From: CAVOBC01 sp963693635 | GTDB lineage: Bacteria > Pseudomonadota > Gammaproteobacteria > Pseudomonadales > Azotimanducaceae | Length of the DNA: 18,866 bases | Direction: 5' to 3' | NCBI GenBank assembly: GCA_963693635.1 | Contig: CAVOBC010000048.1 | Span: forward strand, 1 to 18,866 | Shown here: positions 1-8,108 of the stretch, piece by piece | Numbering within the stretch: position 1 is the stretch's first letter | Layout: each line of letters opens with the position of its first letter | Notes under the pieces: model-generated | The model's input: the letters and a program-made list of their open reading frames with translations, nothing else | Told to the model about the DNA's origin: nothing | The model's database searches: none | Position numbers and translations under genes: made by a program

Positions 1-606
1 AAAGGCTACAAGGCCGCTGATGCCGGTGCCATCGTCACCGCGGCGATTTCGTCCTTCATCGGCGACACCCCTTGTCACCTGGTCGGTTTTTCTTGGGGAG
101 CAGCAGTTTCTGCGATGGTTGCGGCTAAGCGTGAGGGCGTCAAATCTGCGTTCCTGATCGGACCCGCATCACTGGGTATTCAGAGTCACCGCAGCAACAT
201 GCAACCCCTGGTTGCGCGTGAACCGGGCATGGACCTCGATGCAATCTGGGCGGCCAATCGGGAGAACCTCGCCCGGCTGATGTTGCACGACCCGACCTGC
301 ATCGACGACTTCGCCGTCTATCTGCAGGTCACCAACACGGATCAGTCCCACTTTTTTAGCCCGCAGTTCGCCCGGGACGCGATTGTGCTCGACGGCATCC
401 GTGCGACACGGGCGCCGGTCAAGGTTGTCTTTGGCGACCATGACGCGCCTGCATACCCCCACCTGGAACTGCGGCGAGAGCGGGTGCTCGCCGCGCGACC
501 TGACGCGGAGTTCGAGCTGATTCACAACGCCGGCCATTGGGCCCAGTACGAGGCGTCCGACGTCGTCAACCGGATGCTGCGTGCCTGGATCCTCGCCCAC
601 AGCTAG
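1..606 (+). CDS. alpha/beta hydrolase, 3' part (5' end outside window)
   Basis: The reading frame is open from base 1 and ends at TAG 604-606, so the gene begins upstream of the window; the internal ATG at 115 is not the start, because the nucleophile elbow lies before it. The visible 201 residues contain GFSWG (fragment residues 29-33), the G-x-S-x-G elbow with the nucleophilic Ser at 31. An acid-bearing VFGDHD segment lies near the C-terminus, followed by a terminal HNAGHW His, so a full Ser-Asp-His triad is present. The order of these motifs is that of small alpha/beta-fold hydrolases (esterase, lactonase or C-C hydrolase type). The substrate cannot be read from sequence. The gene converges on the minus-strand methyltransferase-like gene, with 158 bp between them. 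Confidence 0.85.
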   Translation, partial: KGYKAADAGAIVTAAISSFIGDTPCHLVGFSWGAAVSAMVAAKREGVKSAFLIGPASLGIQSHRSNMQPLVAREPGMDLDAIWAANRENLARLMLHDPTCIDDFAVYLQVTNTDQSHFFSPQFARDAIVLDGIRATRAPVKVVFGDHDAPAYPHLELRRERVLAARPDAEFELIHNAGHWAQYEASDVVNRMLRAWILAHS

Positions 607-764
607 CGCTTGTGGGGTCGCCTCACTAGCAATAGGCATCTCACGGTGCCGGATTGGCGCGCTGTCATGCAGGAGAACTCACGGCAGCATATTGCTTTAG
701 CTCGATAAAAGGCTGCTGAAAAAGTTGCCTGCTAGACCGGCCCGGCGGGCATGCCGCGTTCCAC

Positions 765-1472
765 TCAGCGCAGACGATGGCAGCGTAACCGCAGCCGTCC
801 GTACACACTCCGGGGCAACCGCCGCCTGACTCGCTGACGCGCGCGATTGAGGTCAATCCGCGCCCGCAGGAGACCGAGGACGTGGTTGTCATAGCCGGTC
901 GTCGTCATTGTAAACGCCGTGCCGAAGTTGTCGTGAATCGATTCATCGACCCGTGGGAGTTCGAGATAGTTCTGCACCAGTACGCCGCGGGTTTCATGCA
1001 GGCGTTCGGACAGACACGCATGCCAGTCTGGTGCGATGTGGGCGGGTCGTGAGAGGTCATGGGCAAACAGGTCGTCCACGATCAGGTCAACTTTCCGGTC
1101 AAACGTGCGCATCCAGGCGACCGCGTCGCCTTCCACGATCGTAAAGTCCCGATCATTGATATCGAAAAATCGGCGGGCAAGGTCGATGTGTACGGGGTCC
1201 TGTTCGACGCCTGTTACGTCGATGCCCGGGATCAGTCGCTTGAGCAGATGCATGACGCCACCACCGCCCACGCCCAGGACGATCGCGCTCCGGGGCGGGG
1301 CCGGCGCGAGCAAGGCAGGCCACGCAAGGGCATCCCAAACGCCCCCGGCAAACACCTGACCAGGGTTGTACTGCGAGTGGAACGCGCCATCCGTATAAAG
1401 TCGACGCGATCTGCCTGCTTGGTTGACCCGATAACGCGTGCCGTCTATGACTTTGTCAAAGAGGACTGCCAA
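765..1472 (-). CDS. spermidine-synthase-like / class I SAM methyltransferase-fold protein
   Basis: A 235-residue protein with the Rossmann signature of polyamine aminopropyltransferases and class I methyltransferases: VLGVGGGG (about residues 65-72, nucleotide binding), VEQDP (about 93-97, acidic residue contacting the cofactor ribose), VEGDAVAWM (about 112-120) and DLIVDDLF (about 128-135). It is shorter than typical SpeE (about 280-300 residues). The likely start is TTG at 1472, 6 nt after the stop of the TPR gene, which suggests one transcript and possible translational coupling; I see no clear ribosome binding site of its own. The C-terminus is very Arg-rich. Enzymatic activity, and whether it makes a polyamine at all, is unproven; many members of this fold class are uncharacterised. 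Confidence 0.75.
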   Translation of the reverse strand: MAVLFDKVIDGTRYRVNQAGRSRRLYTDGAFHSQYNPGQVFAGGVWDALAWPALLAPAPPRSAIVLGVGGGGVMHLLKRLIPGIDVTGVEQDPVHIDLARRFFDINDRDFTIVEGDAVAWMRTFDRKVDLIVDDLFAHDLSRPAHIAPDWHACLSERLHETRGVLVQNYLELPRVDESIHDNFGTAFTMTTTGYDNHVLGLLRARIDLNRARQRVRRRLPRSVYGRLRLRCHRLR

Positions 1473-1478
1473 CGGGGA

Positions 1479-3188
1479 TCAGAAGACCGAGTCGGTGATG
1501 CTGATATCGGCGAATCGAAGCACTACCTCCGCTTCCGCCGCAACCCGTGCGGCTTCGGCGGCGCGCCCGGACTCCCGCAAGACATTGGCGAGACCGACTA
1601 GCGACCAGCCGTTGCGGGGGTAGTCTGCGAGGTCCCGACGATATACGTCGATCGCATCCTGATGGCGGCCGGCGACGAGGAGCGCGCGACCGAGGCTCTG
1701 ACGGGTGGGGTAGTACCAGAATGGCGGCTCGGTGTACGGGAGCTCGTCCTGGGCCGTGACCGCGCGCTCAAAGTGGACGATAGCTGAATCGGGATCGCCG
1801 CCCCGGAGTGCAATCTCGCCTTTCGCCAGATGTTCGGCGATCAACAAAATCTGGCTTGCCGGGAAGTCATTGGTGTCGAGAAAGTTGATGTTCACACTTT
1901 TGCGGAGCGGCTCGATAGCGGTCTGTTCGCTTTGCGCAGCATGTGAGTTGCCGGTTGCAGCGAAGGCGACGGCGCGCGCGTAGTGCCAGATCGCGGTGTG
2001 GAAATTCATGTCTGAAGGCGGCTGGGGTTCATCCAGGATTTCGTCCCACGCGCCGAACCGGACCATTGTGAGAAGGGGCGGTGTCCGGAAGAACTCAACT
2101 GTCTTGAACTGACGCACCAGATCGAGTGGCACTGCGCCTACGACACGGCGAGCACTTGCAAAAGCCATCTCCCGCCGGCCTTCCATGGTCGCAGCGGCCC
2201 AGAGAAAGTGAATATTGTGCGGGTAATAGAGCGCCGGGTAGAAGCCCTGGGCATTGCACGCTGCGATGTATGCCTCGTCCACACGAGCCGCTTCGATGTT
2301 GGCTGCAGATGCGTCGTGATACCGACCAACCCGCCAGTAGATGTGCGCGGGCATGTGCACCAGATGGCCGGCACCCGGTATAAGCGTGCGCAGACGATCG
2401 GCGGCTGCTTCTGCCCGGGCCGGATTGGATGACGCCTCAACCGCGTGGATATACAAATGCAGGGCAAGGGGGTGATCCGCTTTGACGCCGAGGACACGCT
2501 CAAGCTGATCGATTACCCGGGTTGTCGCCGGCCTTGGCGCGCCATCGTCCGCCCAATAGTTCCACGGCATCGTGTTCATTTCCGCTTCGGCGTAAAGCGC
2601 CGCCGCGTCCAGATCCTCTGGATACTTCTCTGCGAGTGCGCGCATCGCGTCGGCGTAGGCCCGATCAAGCGGTGCCCGGTCGGTTTCCGGGTCGCCGTTG
2701 TAACGGTGGGCCAGCGCCCGGATGTAGCCGCGCTCCTGTTCACTGGCGCCTGTGGCAAGCGACTGGGCCTTCTCTAGCGCCGCGAAGGCCCGGATTCGAT
2801 CAGGCGCCGACATGACTGCTTGCCCGTTACTCGTCACGTTGATGTTGGGCCCGATGGCAAGGGCCTCGCCCCAGAAGCACATCGCACAGGTCGGGTCCAG
2901 ACGTTGCGCGGCGGCGAAACTTCGCGTCGACTCCGCATGGTTGAAGGCAAACGCAAGTGTCATGCCCTGATCAAAGTAGCGCTGCGCGGCCGTGTCGCGT
3001 GTCGAAATAGTGTGGTGATGCTCTCCCATGCCGGCGAAGAGCGGCGCGCCGGCACGAGCGACGATCGCTGCATCATCAGATACCTCGGAACGGGGCAGCC
3101 CGGCGCAGCCAGTCAACACGACAAATGCGACGCCAAGGAGCGCGGATCGCCGCAGTCGCGAGGTCCGGTCCGAATAGAGAAGCTCCAA
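1479..3188 (-). CDS. TPR-repeat lipoprotein
   Basis: A protein of about 569 residues from the start chosen here. It has a lipoprotein signal (basic RLRR, hydrophobic ALLGVAFVV, lipobox LTGC) followed by a helical-repeat domain. A conserved segment near the N-terminus, RYFDQG then FNHAESTRSF then CAMCFWGEALAIGPNIN, and TPR-like helices through the rest match a widespread family of periplasmic tetratricopeptide proteins of about 550 residues. An ATG at 3314 is in frame but would put 69 residues, Arg-rich and containing a 15-bp repeat, ahead of the lipobox Cys. TTG at 3188 gives a 27-residue leader and is my preferred start, with moderate confidence. It is followed 6 nt later by the spermidine-synthase-like gene, so an operon is likely. 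The function is probably protein-protein scaffolding at the envelope; no catalytic motif is seen. Confidence 0.85.
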   Translation of the reverse strand: MELLYSDRTSRLRRSALLGVAFVVLTGCAGLPRSEVSDDAAIVARAGAPLFAGMGEHHHTISTRDTAAQRYFDQGMTLAFAFNHAESTRSFAAAQRLDPTCAMCFWGEALAIGPNINVTSNGQAVMSAPDRIRAFAALEKAQSLATGASEQERGYIRALAHRYNGDPETDRAPLDRAYADAMRALAEKYPEDLDAAALYAEAEMNTMPWNYWADDGAPRPATTRVIDQLERVLGVKADHPLALHLYIHAVEASSNPARAEAAADRLRTLIPGAGHLVHMPAHIYWRVGRYHDASAANIEAARVDEAYIAACNAQGFYPALYYPHNIHFLWAAATMEGRREMAFASARRVVGAVPLDLVRQFKTVEFFRTPPLLTMVRFGAWDEILDEPQPPSDMNFHTAIWHYARAVAFAATGNSHAAQSEQTAIEPLRKSVNINFLDTNDFPASQILLIAEHLAKGEIALRGGDPDSAIVHFERAVTAQDELPYTEPPFWYYPTRQSLGRALLVAGRHQDAIDVYRRDLADYPRNGWSLVGLANVLRESGRAAEAARVAAEAEVVLRFADISITDSVF

Positions 3189-3239
3189 ATAATGAAGCCC
3201 CAAATGCAGAAGCCACAAATGTGGAAGCTGCGAAGATGG
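3180..3239 (-). repeat. degenerate 15-bp tandem repeat (4 units plus partial)
   Basis: On the plus strand four consecutive 15-mers begin AAG: AAGCTCCAAATAATG, AAGCCCCAAATGCAG, AAGCCACAAATGTGG and AAGCTGCGAAGATGG. A weaker fifth unit follows at 3165-3179. The array sits at the 5' end of the TPR gene, upstream of or spanning its start. Read on the minus strand in another frame it spells pentapeptide-like FGASL, FGASL, FGPDL. The period equals that of the repeat elements at 7.9-13.6 kb, but the flanking hairpins of those elements are absent here. Confidence 0.75.
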
Positions 3240-3568
3240 AAAGCGCGCGGCGTGCCTGACCCGCGCGCGAGAACGAAACGTCGATTGTTCTCTGTCGTGC
3301 CTCATGAGCAGCATGTCCCGAAGATTGCCCTAGATCTGGTAGGTGGCCCTTTTACTGGTGCCGTACCGCTTGCGTTGCGCTTTGCCGCAACAACTGCACC
3401 CATTATGGAACTTACCAGCAGGAGGACAAGGCGACGGGTGTAACATCGCCGCCAGCCGCGCGTCCAACGAATGTCCGTATGCGTCGGCCCCGGCAAACAC
3501 CGGGCCCGCGGCATGACCACCCAAGGATCGCCCGCGTTTCTGGCGCGTGCCACAGGAGAGGTAAGTTG

Positions 3569-5722
3569 ATGAAGAACACGGGTCGTCTGATTGCTGCGGC
3601 AGCGATTATGAGCCTCATCGCGGCGGCGATTTACCTCGATCTCCACACCTGGCTAACTCTGGAGACCATGCAGACAGAGCGAGCCAATCTTCTTGAGCGC
3701 GTGGCCGCACGTCCACTCGTTGCGGCGCTTGGATTCATGGCGGTGTACGTGCTCGTCACCGCCCTGTCTATTCCGGGCGCGGTCGTGATGACTCTGAGTG
3801 CGGGCGCGGTCTTCGGGTTGCTCTGGGGTACTGTCATCGTGTCCTTTGCGTCCACCTTCGGTGCCACCTGTGCGATGCTCGTCTCGCGCTATGTCCTGCG
3901 CGACTTTGTGCAGGGGCGCTTTGCCAATCGCCTTGCGGGTATCAATGCCGGCGTGGAACGGGAGGGGGCGTTCTACCTCTTTACGCTGCGGCTGGTACCG
4001 GCGGTGCCATTCTTCCTGATCAATCTGGCGATGGGCGTAACCCGCATCAGTGTTCTGCGGTTCTTCGTCGTCAGCCAGCTTGGCATGTTTGCCGGCACGG
4101 TCGTTTACGTGAACGCGGGCACCCACCTTGCCGAGATCGAGTCCACTTCTGACATCATGTCGCCCGCCCTGATCGGTTCGCTTGTCCTACTCGGCATCTT
4201 CCCCCTCATAGCGCGGCGGCTCGTCCTGCTCTACAAGCAGCGCCGGCTCACAGCCGGTTATGACAAGCCATCACGCTTTGATCGAGATCTCGTCGTGATT
4301 GGTGCGGGATCCGGCGGCCTTGTCGCCGCCCTGATCGGTGCCACGGTCAAAGCCAAAGTCACGCTCATTGAGCAGAACCTGATGGGCGGCGACTGCCTCA
4401 ACACGGGGTGTGTGCCAAGCAAGTCGCTCATCCGGTCTGCGAAGTTCGCGGCAGACGTTGAACGTGCGTCGAGTCTTGGCTTCAAGCATGCTGAGACAGA
4501 TTTCGATTTCAAAGACATCATGGCCCGTGTTGCCCGGATCATCGACGGCATTGCGCCGCACGATTCGGTTGAACGCTACCGGAGCCTCGGGGTCGACGTC
4601 CGCGTCGGTCGTGGCGAAATCCGGTCGCCCTGGTGTGTCGCCGTCGATGGCCATGAGATCACAACCCGCCACATTATCGTCGCGACGGGAGCCAGCCCCT
4701 TCGTGCCGCCCATTCCGGGCCTCGACGACATCCATTACCTGACGTCGGATAATGTCTGGAATCTCGATGAGAAACCTCGGCGTCTGGTTGTGCTTGGCGG
4801 TGGACCAATCGGGACGGAAATGACCCAGGCGTTTGCGCGCCTCGGTAGCGATGTCACCCAGGTCGAGATGGCGCCGCGGCTTCTTGTTCGCGAGGACGAG
4901 GAGGTCGGCACCCTCGCAAAAGCTTCGCTTGTGCGCGATGGGGCATCAGTACTGACTGGACATCGAGCCCTGCGTGTGGAGACGCGCGATGGCGGCGAAA
5001 AGTGTCTGATCGTTGCGGATGTCGATGACGATGCAGGCGCGGAAGTTGCTGTGCCATTCGACGAAATACTGGTCGCTGTCGGCCGCAGAGCGGCGGTGTC
5101 GGGTTTTGGTCTTGAGGCGCTGGGAATTGAACTAACATCAACCGGGACCATCGCGGTCGACGATTTTCTTGCGACCAACATCGAGAACATCTACGCCATC
5201 GGTGACGTCGCGGGGCCGTATCAATTTACGCACACGGCGTCGCACATGGCCTGGTATGCCGCGGTGAACGCGCTATTCGGGACGTTTCGCCGATTCCGCG
5301 TGGACTATTCCGTCATCCCCTGGTGCACCTTCAGTTCTCCTGAGGTCGCACGCGTCGGCATCAACGAGACCGACGCGATTGCGGCGGGGACGCCGCACGA
5401 AGTGACAACCTACGATGTCGGTGAACTGGACCGGGCCCGGGCAGATGAAGCGGCGGAGGGCTTTGTGAAAGTGATTACAGCCAACGGGTCGGATCGGATA
5501 CTGGGCGTTACCGTGGTTGCTGACCATGCAGGTGACGTCATCAGCGAGTATGTACTTGCCATGAAGCACGGCATCGGGCTCAACAAGATCCTGGGCACGA
5601 TCCACATTTATCCGACGTTTGCGGAGATGAACAAGTTCGCCGCGAGCGAATGGCGGCGCGCCCACAAGCCAGACTGGCTCCTGGACATCGCCGAGCGATA
5701 TCACACGCTTCGCCGCGGTTGA
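3569..5722 (+). CDS. TVP38/TMEM64 (VTT) membrane domain fused to FAD-dependent pyridine nucleotide-disulfide oxidoreductase
   Basis: 717 residues from ATG 3569, which follows a strong AGGAGAGG (3554-3561) at 7 nt. Residues about 1-225 form a multi-span VTT/TVP38 membrane domain (helices near 7-23, 50-110, 133-180 and 197-220). Residues about 238-717 form a class I disulfide oxidoreductase: FAD site GAGSGG (245-250), redox disulfide GGDCLNTGCVPSK (Cys276 and Cys281), second nucleotide site GGGPIG, FAD site YAIGDVAG, and the C-terminal HIYPTFAE His/Glu active-site motif of the dimerisation domain. The oxidoreductase part resembles mercuric reductase and dihydrolipoamide dehydrogenase, but there is no N-terminal HMA domain and no C-terminal vicinal Cys pair, so mercury reduction is not supported. 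The fusion is known in proteobacteria as an uncharacterised FAD oxidoreductase. The active site presumably faces the cytoplasm, tethered to the inner membrane. Confidence 0.92.
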   Translation: MKNTGRLIAAAAIMSLIAAAIYLDLHTWLTLETMQTERANLLERVAARPLVAALGFMAVYVLVTALSIPGAVVMTLSAGAVFGLLWGTVIVSFASTFGATCAMLVSRYVLRDFVQGRFANRLAGINAGVEREGAFYLFTLRLVPAVPFFLINLAMGVTRISVLRFFVVSQLGMFAGTVVYVNAGTHLAEIESTSDIMSPALIGSLVLLGIFPLIARRLVLLYKQRRLTAGYDKPSRFDRDLVVIGAGSGGLVAALIGATVKAKVTLIEQNLMGGDCLNTGCVPSKSLIRSAKFAADVERASSLGFKHAETDFDFKDIMARVARIIDGIAPHDSVERYRSLGVDVRVGRGEIRSPWCVAVDGHEITTRHIIVATGASPFVPPIPGLDDIHYLTSDNVWNLDEKPRRLVVLGGGPIGTEMTQAFARLGSDVTQVEMAPRLLVREDEEVGTLAKASLVRDGASVLTGHRALRVETRDGGEKCLIVADVDDDAGAEVAVPFDEILVAVGRRAAVSGFGLEALGIELTSTGTIAVDDFLATNIENIYAIGDVAGPYQFTHTASHMAWYAAVNALFGTFRRFRVDYSVIPWCTFSSPEVARVGINETDAIAAGTPHEVTTYDVGELDRARADEAAEGFVKVITANGSDRILGVTVVADHAGDVISEYVLAMKHGIGLNKILGTIHIYPTFAEMNKFAASEWRRAHKPDWLLDIAERYHTLRRG

Positions 5723-5810
5723 GATAATTCGCCCACGCGCGATCCTGCCGGGTGGTGCGCCCCAGGCAGCGGTATCATGCGGCGATCCAGGACAGGAACG
5801 GGAGACCTCC

Positions 5811-6632
5811 ATGAGTGAGCATTTGCTAGAGACCTTCGCCGACGGCGTTGCCACACTGACGATGAATCGTCCGGAAGCGAGAAATGCGCTGTCGGGTGAC
5901 ATGATGGCCGGGCTGCAGGAAGCCGTGCCCCGCCTGGCCGAGGACCCGAAAGTCCGCTGCGTTGTGCTAACCGGGGCAGGCGGCGCATTTTGCGCGGGCG
6001 GCGACGTTAAGGGTTTCGCCGCTGCGGCGGGCAAGCCGACCGGGTCGAACGCGCCAGCACCCTCATCGGGCGACTTGTCTGCCCGTATTCGGGGCCTGCG
6101 CAAGTCGATGGAGTTGTCACGGCTGCTGCACGAGATGCCGAAGCCGACGCTCGCCGCGATTCCGGGCGCGGCGGCCGGGGGCGGGTTGTCGCTCGCGCTC
6201 GCCTGTGACCTGCGCGTCGCCGTTGAAGACGCCAAGATCACAACCGCATTTTCAAAGATTGCGGCATCGGGTGACTACGGCGGCACCTATTTCCTGCCGT
6301 ATCTCGTGGGCGCAGCGAAGGCGCGCGAACTCTACTTTACGGCGGATGTTATCTCTGGCCGCGAGGCGTTTGATCTGGGGTTGGTTAACAAGGTCTACGG
6401 CCGTGACGAATTCGAGCAAGCGGCGGCGGATTACGCGCGTTACCTCGCTGCGCTGCCGACCGTCGCGATAGGGCGGATCAAGCAAAACCTCAATGCGGCA
6501 CAGCATCGGCCCCTGGACGAGGTCTTCAACCTTGAGGCCGAAAACATGATTCGCTCCTTTGAGACCGAGGATCACAAAAATGCTTCGCGCGCCTTCGTTG
6601 AGAAGCGACCGCCGGTATTCAACGGCCGCTAA
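5811..6632 (+). CDS. enoyl-CoA hydratase/isomerase (crotonase) family protein
   Basis: 273 residues of the normal crotonase length and order: N-terminal LTMNRPEARNAL, the first oxyanion strand AFCAGGDVKGF (about residues 60-70), the second oxyanion segment PGAAAGGGLSLALACDLR, and DYGGTYFLPYLVG. The start ATG 5811 is preceded by GGGAG. In the classical hydratase the two catalytic glutamates follow GGGC and lie in QPEI; here these positions are Ser (GGGLS) and Phe, while an Asp is present in SGDYGG, as in isomerase-type members. It therefore acts on a CoA thioester but is probably not a canonical hydratase; an isomerase or other crotonase reaction is more likely. It starts 88 bp after the oxidoreductase on the same strand and converges with the amidohydrolase (12 bp gap). 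Confidence 0.9.
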   Translation: MSEHLLETFADGVATLTMNRPEARNALSGDMMAGLQEAVPRLAEDPKVRCVVLTGAGGAFCAGGDVKGFAAAAGKPTGSNAPAPSSGDLSARIRGLRKSMELSRLLHEMPKPTLAAIPGAAAGGGLSLALACDLRVAVEDAKITTAFSKIAASGDYGGTYFLPYLVGAAKARELYFTADVISGREAFDLGLVNKVYGRDEFEQAAADYARYLAALPTVAIGRIKQNLNAAQHRPLDEVFNLEAENMIRSFETEDHKNASRAFVEKRPPVFNGR

Positions 6633-6644
6633 TGTTTGCCCGGG

Positions 6645-7853
6645 CTATGCGATCGCTGACGGTGCGGGCGCAGAGAGTCCGCCATTCAGATTGTCATTGA
6701 GCGCAATCGAGTATGACCGCGCCGCCGTGCCGTAGAAGAGATCATTTTTCTCGATCGACGTCAGGCTAAGTTCATCGGCGATGCGCTTGAACGCATTCCA
6801 CATCGACACGTAGGAACAAGAGACCTTGTCGACCGGATAGTTCGATTCGAACATGCAGCGCTCGGCTCCGAACTCGCCGATGACAAACTCAAAGTAGGGC
6901 TTCCAATCCCGGGCAAGGGTCGTTGAGTCAGGCGGGCCGTCGGGGAGTTTCTCGTGTCCAAAGCCGTAGGTCGGCATGCCGCAGCCACCCACCTTTACAA
7001 CGACGTTGTCGCAGGGTGCGACCACGCGCATCGCCGCCTTCCAGTCGTCAAACACTGTTGTCTCGCGCTGGCCTGTGTAGGGGCCATAGGCCATGGGTCC
7101 GCCGATGTGATTCAGGATGATGGTGGTCCGCGGGAACACGCGCGCCAGGTCCGCGAGTTCTGTCAGCTGTGTGTGAAATCCCCAGGAGTCAAATGTCAGG
7201 CCAAGCTCGTCTAGGACGGCAAACCCTGCCCGATAGTCGGCCTTGCCCAACAGGCCTTCGATGTCGCGTGTGGGATGGTGGGAATTGGCGATGTCAGGCG
7301 ACGGATGCCAGCCGTGCGCATGGCGAATGCCGCGGAAGTTCGCGCCTGCGGCCATGTGGGCGCGCAGCACGGGTTCAACGTCCGCCGCCAGCGTCAAATT
7401 GGCAAAGCCGACAATACCGCCGCAACATCTGACGTTCTCACCGTAGAGTCCGGATGCGGCAACTGCAGCAACGCCCTGAACAAACTCGGTCTCGCCGACC
7501 GAGCGAAGCGGGTCGTCCCGGTCTTGCCGGTACATCGAACGGCACTCGACAAACACGGTGTCGATCACGTTGTGCCCGCCACCACGAATATCCTGGATCA
7601 AGTCGTCAGCCAGATAGCGATGATGAGTTCGCGCGTCGGCTTCCGCATCGGGGCGCGGCCGTCGGTCCCACAAGTGGTGGTGGGGGTCGATGATGGGCCG
7701 GTCCGGTTCCTCGGCGGTCTCCGGCGTCAAAGCGAGCCAGCGGCGAAGGTTGTCACCTGTGACATCGCGAGGTTGCTCTGCGCTGATGCCGCCCTGATCA
7801 AGCGCGTCACCGTCTGCTGTCGTCGTATTCGTACTCAAAGGAAAAAGCTCCAT
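6645..7853 (-). CDS. amidohydrolase-2 family (TIM-barrel metal-dependent hydrolase)
   Basis: 402 residues. The metal-binding DPHHHLWD motif (residues 57-63, one residue either way) opens the barrel after an extended N-terminus. It is followed by RGIRHAHGW, a histidine-bearing ILNHIGGP strand and the C-terminal MFESNYPVDK motif with the catalytic/metal Asp. These are the marks of the Amidohydro_2 family (2-pyrone-4,6-dicarboxylate lactonase and decarboxylase relatives). The substrate is unknown; nearby CoA and hydroxyacid enzymes make a lactone or aromatic breakdown product plausible but not demonstrated. ATG 7853 has no convincing Shine-Dalgarno. Its frame stays open upstream for 84 further codons, through repeat element A, up to the TAG of the anti-sigma remnant, but contains no ATG, GTG or TTG there. 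Confidence 0.9.
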   Translation of the reverse strand: MELFPLSTNTTTADGDALDQGGISAEQPRDVTGDNLRRWLALTPETAEEPDRPIIDPHHHLWDRRPRPDAEADARTHHRYLADDLIQDIRGGGHNVIDTVFVECRSMYRQDRDDPLRSVGETEFVQGVAAVAASGLYGENVRCCGGIVGFANLTLAADVEPVLRAHMAAGANFRGIRHAHGWHPSPDIANSHHPTRDIEGLLGKADYRAGFAVLDELGLTFDSWGFHTQLTELADLARVFPRTTIILNHIGGPMAYGPYTGQRETTVFDDWKAAMRVVAPCDNVVVKVGGCGMPTYGFGHEKLPDGPPDSTTLARDWKPYFEFVIGEFGAERCMFESNYPVDKVSCSYVSMWNAFKRIADELSLTSIEKNDLFYGTAARSYSIALNDNLNGGLSAPAPSAIA

Positions 7854-7919
7854 GCATTGCCGGTGCGTGCAGTCTGCCTTAATAGCCGCAGGATCAGCAA
7901 TCGCCTTCCGGGCCCGCGC

Positions 7920-8108
7920 TAGCGTGCGGTGCAGCGACGCATCGCCGTCTTCTGCAAGGTCATTTTCTGCAAGACCAATTTCGGCAACACCTTTTTCGGT
8001 ACCACCTTTTTCGGCAACACCTCTTTCATCAACAAGAGTGCGCGAGGTTTGCTTGCAAACCGATTCCCAGGAATTGTCAGGATGACAATTCAGGACAAGA
8101 ACTCGCTA
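7920..8108 (+). repeat. repeat element copy A (VNTR-cored palindromic element, 6 units)
   Basis: Begins TAGCG and ends CGCTA. Order: hairpin 1 at 7926-7945 (stem GCGGTGC with GCATCGC, one G-T pair); six 15-bp units at 7950-8039 (TTCTGCAAGGTCATT to TTCATCAACAAGAGT, the middle ones TTCGGCAACACCTTT-like); perfect palindrome GGTTTGC-TT-GCAAACC at 8046-8061; perfect hairpin AATTGTCA-GGA-TGACAATT at 8072-8090; terminus AGGACAAGAAC. It is homologous to copies B and C across its whole length. The CTA at 8106-8108 is the minus-strand TAG that ends the anti-sigma frame. Confidence 0.85.
7950..8039 (+). repeat. 15-bp tandem array inside copy A (6 units)
   Basis: Six contiguous 15-mers starting at 7950, 7965, 7980, 7995, 8010 and 8025. 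All begin TTC. Units 3-5 are nearly identical to each other (TTCGGCAACACCTTT type), while units 1-2 resemble the TTCTGCARG units of copies B and C. Unit length is five codons, so changes in copy number keep the reading frame. Confidence 0.9.

Noticed and set aside
708..730. AAAGGCTGCTGAAAAAGTTGCCT between the two convergent genes resembles ends of some insertion sequences.
   Set aside because: No partner end, no transposase and no target duplication visible; a lone motif is not enough to call a mobile element.
2820..3443. Long plus-strand reading frame across the 5' part of the TPR gene.
   Set aside because: Antisense to a well-supported gene, no recognisable domain, Arg-rich shadow composition.
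3315..3568. Divergent intergenic region before the VTT oxidoreductase, checked for a small Cys-rich gene on either strand.
   Set aside because: Frames exist but lack ribosome binding sites and recognisable motifs; treated as non-coding apart from the AGGAGAGG of the downstream gene.
3569..5722. Mercuric reductase annotation for the fused oxidoreductase.
   Set aside because: No C-terminal vicinal cysteine pair, no HMA domain and no mer genes nearby; only the general disulfide oxidoreductase fold is supported.
5790..5800. GGACAGGAACG just before the crotonase start is identical to the right end of element B.
   Set aside because: Only 11 bases match; no hairpin, palindrome or 15-bp units lie next to it, so chance or a bare terminus cannot be separated.
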